Assembly (NCBI GenBank): GCA_002347095.1
Contig: DDWZ01000015.1
Span: 62,001 to 126,000 of the forward strand
Reading direction: 5' to 3'
DNA length: 64,000 bases
Source: Desulfobulbaceae bacterium UBA2273
Lineage (GTDB): Bacteria > Desulfobacterota > Desulfobulbia > Desulfobulbales > Desulfurivibrionaceae
The notes beneath the pieces were generated by a model. The model was not told the DNA's origin, searched no databases, and was given only the letters and a program-made list of their open reading frames with translations. Below are positions 25,449 to 32,475 of this stretch, in pieces; position 1 is the first letter of the stretch; each line of letters opens with the position of its first letter. The translations under genes and the position numbers were made by a program.

Positions 25449-27260
25449 TTATCCGAGGACATCAGGTGGTTTCGGCTTGAGGGACTTGAGGTGGATTATT
25501 TCTTCAAGTTTTTTAATACTGTCGATTTTTTCCTTAATCAGATGGATGACGCTTACGGTTGTGCTGACAGTCATTGTTTCAAGAAATTCAGTTGATCTGA
25601 AACTATCAGATGAAAGAACGAGAAAATCATGACTGAGGACAACAAACGTGTATCCGAAAATTCGGTATATATGATAGTGAGGATATCCGTTCTTAAGTGC
25701 AGTGCCAAACCTATTGAGCAGAACATTCCCTTTGTCCCATCCGTTTTGACGATTGAAGGCTTCAAGATTTTCAAGAATGATGACCGTCGCAAAGTGGTAT
25801 TCATGGCTATGCTGATTAATTTGCAGAATTGATTCCAGCGCCCAGTGATTGCTTAGACCGGTTAGCTGATCCTTGAGATAGTAGGCGAATCGCTCCTCCT
25901 CGATCTCTGTTTTTGGGAGTTGATTAAAGGATTTAATAGTGACATCACGAAGTACAGTGCTTGCTGCATCAACTACTTCAGGGTCAAACTGAAAGCCTTT
26001 TTGTGATTCGATTTCTTTAAGGGCATCTGCGACCTTTTTTCGAGGCTTATAAATGCGGTCGGTAGTCATTGCGTCAAACGCATCCGCAACAATCATAATG
26101 CGTGCAAGAGGATGTATTTGTTCTCCGGAAAGTCCATCTGGATATCCCTTGCCGTCGTAACGTTCGTGGTGTTGATGGATAATGTCACTCAGTTCATGAT
26201 ACGCATCAACTTTGGAAAGTAATTCGTAGCCAGCCGTAAGATGGGAGTGAATCAACTCTTTTTCGACGGGGTTAAGATTCCCCGGTTTGAGCAAGATAGA
26301 ATCAGGGATCGCGATCTTGCCGACATCGTGCAATACTGCAGCCTCATGGATTTTGTTGACGTTCGATTCGTCATAAGAGAGGGCACTGGCGATCATCTCG
26401 CAGTATTGTGAGACCCGCTGAGAATGACCCGCAGTATATGAATCGCGTTTATCAATCAGGTCAACAATGAGTGAAATCATACTCCGGTAGTTTTTGATTT
26501 TTTCAATTTCTTTGGCGTGTAATTCAAGCACCTTTTTTCGAATAATCCTGAATGCAACGATGATCGCTCCTGTTCCTAAAAACCAAATCAAGCTTAACCA
26601 ACCATAGGTATGAAATAGTATCTCTCGCGTCATTTCGGTAAATGGTTTCAAGGGGACAGCAATATCGATACCGCCGGCTATTTCACCAATCTTGTTTTCG
26701 GGAGCTTTATGGCATTTCAGGCAGTATTCTTCCGTGACTCTTGGAATCAACATGCGTAGAGATATGCCGCTTTCTTTCTTTTCTAATTCATAAAAATTTG
26801 TTTTTGTCCGATTAGCGCTGAGATAATTGAGAGCTTTTGTTTCCCATGCATCGGCCAAATTATCTGCATTAAGTGGTTTGAGGGAGGTGATTCCTGTCTT
26901 TTCTCCGAACATTGGACCGTAATTTTCGATCATTTGCCTTAAAACATACGAAGAGTTCATTAAAGTCAGATGTTGACCGGAGGAAGTTTGTATGTCTCGT
27001 TCTGGAATATGGGAGAGGTAAGGATTGGGCGGAGTTTTGTCTGTGACAGGGACATAGACGCCGCCGTGCGAAATGACCCAACTCCTGACAGCAAGATCTT
27101 TGTTGAGAGCCGTTACCGCAGTATTTTTTGCCAGTGCTATAATTTGCTTGTTTTGATCATTCCAGTAAAAGAGGGCGGCTATCGCCACTAAAAAAGTCCA
27201 GGCAACTAGTGCAATAAACAATAAACGGCGATAGGTTGAAATGATTGCTGGCTCTTCCAT
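25449..27260 (-). CDS. Haem-binding (DUF3365) HD-GYP phosphodiesterase with degenerate GGDEF
   Basis: 603 aa. Helix 1 (about 12-32), a periplasmic Tll0287-like/DUF3365 domain with a c-type haem motif CLKCH (180-184), helix 2 (about 220-240), then an HD-GYP domain: HDVGK (311-315) and HHERYDGKGYP (364-374). HD-GYP enzymes hydrolyse cyclic di-GMP. The C-terminal about 150 residues begin like a GGDEF domain (DQLTGLSNHWALES) but have IFGYTFV in place of GGDEF, so this part is non-catalytic. The protein should couple a haem-sensed signal (redox, NO or oxygen) to c-di-GMP breakdown. Confidence 0.88.
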   Translation of the reverse strand: MEEPAIISTYRRLLFIALVAWTFLVAIAALFYWNDQNKQIIALAKNTAVTALNKDLAVRSWVISHGGVYVPVTDKTPPNPYLSHIPERDIQTSSGQHLTLMNSSYVLRQMIENYGPMFGEKTGITSLKPLNADNLADAWETKALNYLSANRTKTNFYELEKKESGISLRMLIPRVTEEYCLKCHKAPENKIGEIAGGIDIAVPLKPFTEMTREILFHTYGWLSLIWFLGTGAIIVAFRIIRKKVLELHAKEIEKIKNYRSMISLIVDLIDKRDSYTAGHSQRVSQYCEMIASALSYDESNVNKIHEAAVLHDVGKIAIPDSILLKPGNLNPVEKELIHSHLTAGYELLSKVDAYHELSDIIHQHHERYDGKGYPDGLSGEQIHPLARIMIVADAFDAMTTDRIYKPRKKVADALKEIESQKGFQFDPEVVDAASTVLRDVTIKSFNQLPKTEIEEERFAYYLKDQLTGLSNHWALESILQINQHSHEYHFATVIILENLEAFNRQNGWDKGNVLLNRFGTALKNGYPHYHIYRIFGYTFVVLSHDFLVLSSDSFRSTEFLETMTVSTTVSVIHLIKEKIDSIKKLEEIIHLKSLKPKPPDVLG

Positions 27261-27491
27261 CTCAAATCCTAGATTGCAAGGTGCAAATACAACTCTCGGT
27301 TATGTGCTGAAAAACAATTCATTAGCAGGTTGATGTCGGTCGGAAGTAGTTGACACTCTCATCATGCAATCTTTTAAAATATAAAAGCGAATGTAAACAT
27401 CCCCAAATCAGTGCCATCCAGAAATAGAGGTTTCCGAGTGATTTTTGCAGATTCTTTTTGCCATGACTTGCTCCTCACTGTTTCGTTAAAA

Positions 27492-28622
27492 TTAACAGAT
27501 TGGAGCGGAGATCTTTCGCTTGAACCCCTGTCCAGTTTTTCCGGACCAGCTCTGGTTATAGCCGTCTTGCTGGTGGGCCTTCTTGAAGGTCTTGTTTTTG
27601 TACATGGCCAGATCTGCCCGGCGCAGCAAATCGTCAATGGAACAGGGAGCCAGATGCTCGTAGCGGCCCACCCCGACACTGAGAGACAACTGGTATTGTC
27701 GGTTTGTTATCCTGTTGGTTTTTTTGACGGTTTTGCTCAGACGGCCGAGAATGATTTCCTCGTTGCCTAGCGCCGAGTTGTCCGTGCAGAGGATGACAAA
27801 TTCGTCCCCACCAATTCTGCCGACAACATCGGCCAGACGAAAGGTGTCGCGGAGCAGGATCGCGGTTTCGACCAAGGCCTGATCTCCCACGGAGTGCCCC
27901 AGAGTGTCGTTGATCCATTTCATTTTGTCAAGATCGACATAGATCAGCAGGAGGTCGGTTTTGTCGCGTGCGCTGCGCTTAATCAGTTGGTCGGCCAGGG
28001 TCATGAAGCCCCGGCGGTTGTAAAGGCCAGTGAGCTCGTCGGTCAGGGCGGATTCCCGCAGCTTTTCTTCCATTTTCCGGTCTTCGGAGATATCGGCGAA
28101 GGCGACCACGGCACCCAGGTTTTCATAGTCTTCATGAATCGGGGTGGCGGTGTAGCGGACCGGAAAACTAGCCCCGTTTTTTCGCCAGAAGGTTTCGGTG
28201 CCCTTGAGGAGGGGGCCTCCCTTGCAGCATGCGCAGATCGGACATTCTTCACAGGGGTACAGCTCTCCATCCTGCCTGTGAAGGTGGATTGTTTCATGCA
28301 GGGTGCTGCCCAATAATTCATGCTGTTCATAGCCAAGCATGGTAAGAGCTGCCGGGTTGACAAAGGTGACGCGGTTTTGACTGTCAAGGCCAAAGATTCC
28401 CTCGCCAATGGCGTTGAGGATGCGCTTCTGCTGGCGGTGCAACAGTTCAAGCTCCAAGGTCCGCTCCTTAATCTTCTTTCCCAAATTGCAATAGAGATCA
28501 AGATATCTGGCGGTGGCATACTCGTTCTCTTCTTTGGTCAGCAGAAGCTCGTTGCCGAGTTGGCGGACCTGTGTTTCAAGTTCCTGAATGCGCTGGTCAA
28601 TATCCGAGCCGCTGTTGCTCAT
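27492..28622 (-). CDS. PAS-GGDEF diguanylate cyclase
   Basis: 376 aa, soluble. A coiled coil (about 5-60), a PAS domain (about 62-185) with an unusual cysteine group (CEECPICACC), and a GGDEF domain with intact GGDEF near 271-275 and an RxxD inhibitory site (RLAD) five residues before it. It should make cyclic di-GMP with product inhibition. The Cys-rich insert in PAS could bind metal or an iron-sulfur cluster and act as a redox sensor (inference). Its start overlaps the stop of the HDOD gene (ATGA), so the two are co-translated. Confidence 0.9.
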   Translation of the reverse strand: MSNSGSDIDQRIQELETQVRQLGNELLLTKEENEYATARYLDLYCNLGKKIKERTLELELLHRQQKRILNAIGEGIFGLDSQNRVTFVNPAALTMLGYEQHELLGSTLHETIHLHRQDGELYPCEECPICACCKGGPLLKGTETFWRKNGASFPVRYTATPIHEDYENLGAVVAFADISEDRKMEEKLRESALTDELTGLYNRRGFMTLADQLIKRSARDKTDLLLIYVDLDKMKWINDTLGHSVGDQALVETAILLRDTFRLADVVGRIGGDEFVILCTDNSALGNEEIILGRLSKTVKKTNRITNRQYQLSLSVGVGRYEHLAPCSIDDLLRRADLAMYKNKTFKKAHQQDGYNQSWSGKTGQGFKRKISAPIC

Positions 28623-29512
28623 GCAGTTAGATATCCTTTCCGCTCATCTTTTTTCAGTTCTTCCAAGACCAGCTCAACAATGGCGTGCAATGCGTGCCAC
28701 TGCAGACCAAGATCCATGACATACTGCTGCAATATCTCTCGATCGGGAAGCGGCATGGCAACATAGCCATATCCCTGCTCAAGCATGAGATAATCGGAGA
28801 TGAAGATGGTTTTGACAAACAGGCGGTACTCTTCCCGGGCTCCACCAGGGTTATGATGAAAGCCTATGCCATCGATGAGTTCCGCAGGAAAATTCCAGTT
28901 CTCGGCCAGACTCTTGCCAACCAAACCATGGTCATAGCCAAAGAGAGAAACCTCACCATCGGACAGGGACTGGGGTGTGTCCTTCAAACTCTGTAGCATC
29001 TGGATAAAATCCTTATGCAAAAGTTGGTCTTCGACAATAACCCCGATGTCATGCATCAGCCCGGCGGCATAGGCCTTATTTCCCTTCTCGCCGAATTCAT
29101 GGCGGTAAATAGTCTTGGCAAGAAGGGCTACAGCCAGATTATGCCGCCATAACTGCAAACGGGAATATCCAAAGACGGGTGTGCCGTTATGGTAGATTTC
29201 ACTCATTTTCTGGGTGAGAACGATTTCCTTGAGCGTGTCAAAACCTATCCAGATCAAGGCCTGCTGGATGTCGTCGATGGTTTGGGCTGTGGCGTAGTTA
29301 GATGAATTGGCAACCCGAAGAATCTTGGCCGTCAGCGGCGGGTCAAGCTCAATGAGCCGGATGAGATCAGAGGAGATGGCGGCAGGATTGCTGATAAGAG
29401 ACAATATCCCGCCCACCGTCTCTTTAATGGATGCAATACTCGATATTTCAACGAGATTCAGTAACATTGACAGGGAAACATCAAGTTTTGTCGTGACAGC
29501 CACAAGAGCCAA
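28619..29512 (-). CDS. HDOD-domain signalling protein
   Basis: 297 aa. The HDOD domain covers about residues 18-215 (LLNLVEISSIASIKETVGG ... LDPPLTAKILRVANSSNY ... AAGLMHDIGV). HDOD proteins are non-catalytic HD relatives often paired with GGDEF or kinase proteins. Translational coupling to the diguanylate cyclase supports a joint role in cyclic di-GMP signalling. Confidence 0.88.
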   Translation of the reverse strand: MALVAVTTKLDVSLSMLLNLVEISSIASIKETVGGILSLISNPAAISSDLIRLIELDPPLTAKILRVANSSNYATAQTIDDIQQALIWIGFDTLKEIVLTQKMSEIYHNGTPVFGYSRLQLWRHNLAVALLAKTIYRHEFGEKGNKAYAAGLMHDIGVIVEDQLLHKDFIQMLQSLKDTPQSLSDGEVSLFGYDHGLVGKSLAENWNFPAELIDGIGFHHNPGGAREEYRLFVKTIFISDYLMLEQGYGYVAMPLPDREILQQYVMDLGLQWHALHAIVELVLEELKKDERKGYLTA

Positions 29513-29712
29513 CCTTATCTGTGAAAATTGTATGACCTTCCCATGCCAATTAAACCAGTTGAGGTTTGGTGATTTCGGTTTGTTGACGCCGGGAACCTGC
29601 TGGTAAAAATTCTTCCGGTGTCAAATTGGTGGAACCTCAGTTTACCTCCGCAGTTTTACAAGGGCGTATCATCACCTGCTCTGCCAGAAACATATCTTGC
29701 TAACAAAGGAGG

Positions 29713-29760
29713 AAATGCTCTTTTGCCCCTCCTTTTGATGGGGAGCGACAAAAGAGCATT
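29713..29760. terminator. Hairpin after the stress-protein operon
   Basis: A 12-bp stem joins AATGCTCTTTTG at its left to CAAAAGAGCATT at its right (within 29713-29760), with a second inner hairpin. It lies just downstream of the minus-strand universal stress protein gene. T-runs are short, so termination is plausible rather than certain. Confidence 0.6.
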
Positions 29761-29789
29761 TTGCTGTAAAATATCCTTCCGGGCACCCG

Positions 29790-30275
29790 TTAGGGCGCCG
29801 GATTATTCAGGGGCAGCACCATATCTGGGCGCACGGGACTGCGAAATTCATCTTCCCGTACCAGATACATGGAGCAGTTCGCCTCTTTTGCTATCACTCT
29901 TGCGGCATCGCGGACAACCTCCAGCCCTCGCCGGAAGGGATGGCTCATGATGAGCAGATCATAGTCTCCCTTGGCAAGTTCCCTCACTATTTCATCGGTC
30001 ACTCGCCCGGTGGCGGACTTGACTTCGCAGTCCAGGGAACAACGGGTGCGAAAGGTGGCTATGCTGTCCATTTCGCTGACCAGTTCATCATCCCGGACAT
30101 ACTCCAGAAAATCCGCGCGCGAGTCGCTGCCTGACAGCCAGTCGTGCCCTGTATAGTCATTCCAGGTGGTATCCAGAACGAACAGGGCCGTAAGCTGGGC
30201 CTGTTTTTCGGCGGCGAAGGTGATCGCCTTGTCCATGGTTCGCTTCGATGGGTCTAAGGCCAGTAGTATTTTCAT
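29790..30275 (-). CDS. Universal stress protein-like (UspA fold), non-canonical
   Basis: 161 aa. Starts MKILLALDPSKRTMDKAI and has the alternating fold of UspA proteins, but the ATP-binding GxxG-x9-G(S/T) motif is missing, so it may not bind nucleotide. Its ATG follows the TAA of the upstream gene directly. It is the last gene of the four-gene operon that starts at 32195. Confidence 0.75.
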   Translation of the reverse strand: MKILLALDPSKRTMDKAITFAAEKQAQLTALFVLDTTWNDYTGHDWLSGSDSRADFLEYVRDDELVSEMDSIATFRTRCSLDCEVKSATGRVTDEIVRELAKGDYDLLIMSHPFRRGLEVVRDAARVIAKEANCSMYLVREDEFRSPVRPDMVLPLNNPAP

Positions 30276-30647
30276 TTAGGGGAGGGTTCCTTTTTCGTGT
30301 TGGAGCACCATAATCTCATCCTTGCCTTTTTTTACCTTGTCTTCGGGCTTGGCGCTTACGGACAAGATCTTTCCATTGGTGACAGCCTTGTATTTTTTAG
30401 GTTCTGGCTTGCCCTTCAGTTCAAGGGAATACAACAAATCTCCCTTGGCCACCTCGTCCCCGGCCTGGACCGCGACGGCGACGACCTTCCCGGCAGCAGG
30501 CGCTTTAATGCTGACACTGGGAATGATATAGGCCATGTAGAAGAGAATCGAAGCCACGAGCAGACCCACAAAAAACATGCCGGCCATATCTTCATGACGA
30601 TCGGTTTTAAAGACGGTCATCTTGGTATTTTTCTTTGGTTCAGACAT
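30276..30647 (-). CDS. Membrane-anchored biotin/lipoyl-like domain protein
   Basis: 123 aa. One helix (about residues 23-43) is followed by a soluble domain reading APAAGKVVAVAVQAGDEVAK then GDLLYSLELKGK and NGKILSVSAKPEDKVKKGK, the fold pattern of lipoyl/biotinyl domains. A modified Lys in an (A/V)MKM context is not present; ELKGK is the nearest equivalent. It is probably a structural module (as in HlyD/RnfC-like proteins), partner to the YeiH-type transporter whose gene ends 11 bp upstream. Specific function unknown. Confidence 0.68.
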   Translation of the reverse strand: MSEPKKNTKMTVFKTDRHEDMAGMFFVGLLVASILFYMAYIIPSVSIKAPAAGKVVAVAVQAGDEVAKGDLLYSLELKGKPEPKKYKAVTNGKILSVSAKPEDKVKKGKDEIMVLQHEKGTLP

Positions 30648-30658
30648 GAAATCTCTCC

Positions 30659-31768
30659 TTAAAAGTTAGCTTCTTTTGCGACAAAGAGCAAAACCACCAC
30701 CAGGGCCAGGACATACTTGAAGGCTCCGGCCATCAAACCAACCTTGAGCGGCGCACCGCCAGCGGCCCTGAGCTCACGGATATCGATGTAGGCGCCCTGA
30801 CCGACCAGGCCTAATCCGAAGATCCAGCTCATTACCTGACGCATGAGATGAATGGTCTCGGACCCTTCCGCGCCCAGCATTCCCAGAGAGGAAAGAGCGG
30901 TCATGCCAAAGAAGCCGAAGATGAAGATAGGGAATTTATCTCTTATGATTCTCACCAGGGAAGTTTGTTCGGTTTGGGCCTCGGCGCGCCAGTACCACAT
31001 GGTGATGAAGAAGACCACAAAAGGAATGGAAATTACGCGAACCACGTTCCAGATTTCGCCATAGGCCACGGCGGTGCCCGGAGCAATATTGGGATTGTAG
31101 GCCAGGCAGGTGGCCAATACCTGGCCGGAATTGAGAATGCCCGTGCCGACCCAGGCGCCGAACTGGTAGTCGGTGAGGTTCAGCATATGGCCGATGGCCG
31201 GGGAAATGAACATGGTAAAGATGCCGAAGCCGAGAATCGTGGCAATGGCCAAGGCCACATCCGCCGGCTTGGCGCGTACGGCAGGGGTTGTGGCCACGGC
31301 CGCGGAAACGCCGCACACCCCGCAGGATGCGGCCATGACGCCGATCAGGGAGCGATCCATTTTCTGGCGTCCTCCGTACCAGAGAACAAAAAGGATGGTG
31401 CCGAAGACAAAGGAAAAGATCAGGGTTATGGCTATGCCGCCAACCTTGAACAACCCCTGGATGGTGTACAGCGAACCCAGCATCATGACGCCTGATTTAA
31501 TGAACAGACGCGTGGTGCGGAAGCCTTCCGCCGCCCAGTCGGGAATCTTTCCGGACCACAGGACATTTCGATACAGCATGCCGGTGAGGATGGCCAAAAG
31601 GATGTAGTTCAGGCTCAGCACCTTAACCAGCCAGCCTTTCTGGCCCATGACCACCGCTTCTGCCATCCATGGTTCCACATAGATGCGCAGGATGTAGAGG
31701 GTAAACACCATAAACGCGAGACCGGGAATGATGGCCATTACCTTGGCCATGCCATGTTTCTCTTCCAT
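30659..31768 (-). CDS. YeiH-type putative sulfate exporter, standard form
   Basis: 369 aa, about ten predicted helices, with the family's central MAASCGVCGVSAAVATTPAV segment and the FVFGTILFVLWYGG region. It is shorter than the transporter at 16167 and not closely similar outside the core. It sits second in an operon: universal stress protein, transporter, lipoyl-like protein, stress-like protein. A sigma-54 promoter lies upstream of the first gene. Sulfate or sulfite export is a family annotation, not shown by the sequence. Confidence 0.85.
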   Translation of the reverse strand: MEEKHGMAKVMAIIPGLAFMVFTLYILRIYVEPWMAEAVVMGQKGWLVKVLSLNYILLAILTGMLYRNVLWSGKIPDWAAEGFRTTRLFIKSGVMMLGSLYTIQGLFKVGGIAITLIFSFVFGTILFVLWYGGRQKMDRSLIGVMAASCGVCGVSAAVATTPAVRAKPADVALAIATILGFGIFTMFISPAIGHMLNLTDYQFGAWVGTGILNSGQVLATCLAYNPNIAPGTAVAYGEIWNVVRVISIPFVVFFITMWYWRAEAQTEQTSLVRIIRDKFPIFIFGFFGMTALSSLGMLGAEGSETIHLMRQVMSWIFGLGLVGQGAYIDIRELRAAGGAPLKVGLMAGAFKYVLALVVVLLFVAKEANF

Positions 31769-31778
31769 AATTCCTCCT

Positions 31779-32195
31779 TTACTTTATGACGAGAACATGA
31801 CAGGTCGCATGCTCCACAATTTTTGATGAGACGCTGCCGAGAAAAAACCTTGTGGCGCCGTGCCTGCCGTGCGAACCGACAACGATCATGTCGGCTCCGA
31901 TTACCTTTGCCGCATCCAGGATTTCTTCCGCCGGATGACCATGCTTGATCACGATCCCGGCCTTGAGCCCCTTTTCTGCCAGTTGGTTGGTCACTTTTTT
32001 CATCGCGCCTTCCGCCTCGGAAAAAAGAGAATCCGTTATCAGCGTGCATTCGCTGTCGGACACCTCAGTAAGGCACAGGTCTGGAGCGACAGTCATAATG
32101 GTGAGTTCCGCTCCCAGCTTCTCCGCCATTCGACTAGCCTCATGCAATGCCTTGTCCGCTTGAGCGGACCCATCATGGGCAACCAGAATCCTCAT
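31779..32195 (-). CDS. Universal stress protein (UspA family), ATP-binding type
   Basis: 138 aa from the ATG at 32195; the longer frame has no supporting ribosome-binding site, whereas AGGAGATC precedes this ATG. The canonical ATP motif is complete (GSHGRHGATRFFLGSVSSK). It is the first gene of the YeiH-type operon, 75 bp downstream of a sigma-54 promoter. It probably modulates stress response or transporter activity. Confidence 0.9.
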   Translation of the reverse strand: MRILVAHDGSAQADKALHEASRMAEKLGAELTIMTVAPDLCLTEVSDSECTLITDSLFSEAEGAMKKVTNQLAEKGLKAGIVIKHGHPAEEILDAAKVIGADMIVVGSHGRHGATRFFLGSVSSKIVEHATCHVLVIK

Positions 32196-32269
32196 TATAG
32201 ATCTCCTTTTTGTTATGAATTCATCTCTCGCTCTTTCCTGACGAGCGTGGCTGAGTACACACGACCTAT

Positions 32270-32286
32270 AAGCAAGAACAGTGCCG
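32270..32286 (-). promoter_or_regulatory. Sigma-54 promoter of the stress-protein/YeiH operon
   Basis: On the minus strand the sequence reads CGGCACTGTTCTTGCTT: the GG and GC doublets are separated by exactly ten bases, close to the TGGCAC-N5-TTGC consensus. It lies about 75 bp before the stress protein start. An NtrC-type activator is encoded 2.8 kb away on the other strand. Confidence 0.8.
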
Positions 32287-32393
32287 GGCTCCAATAATCA
32301 GGGGTGAAAGTTTAAAATGCAGTAAAAACAATTAGTTGCAAGCGTGCGGCCCTGTCGGTCTTGCCGCGAAAACGGGCAGTACACCCATAAAGT

Positions 32394-32430
32394 GCATCCT
32401 TTGGTATTCAGTGAATCCTGTAGTTGACAC
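32394..32430 (+). repeat. 37-bp repeat, copy B
   Basis: Matches 25079-25115 at about 30 of 37 positions. It lies between the divergent stress-protein operon and the haem kinase gene. It contains TTGACA, so it may double as a -35 element for the kinase, or be an insertion-sequence end left behind. Confidence 0.5.
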
Positions 32431-32475
32431 TTGGCGTGAGCGGAGATATTATATGGACCATGGCGACGACACGTC

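Noticed and set aside
27374..27470. Short frame with GAGGAG before an ATG on the minus strand (27460 region)
   Set aside because: Only about 18 codons and no conservation clue; the longer overlapping frame is a shadow of the diguanylate cyclase end.
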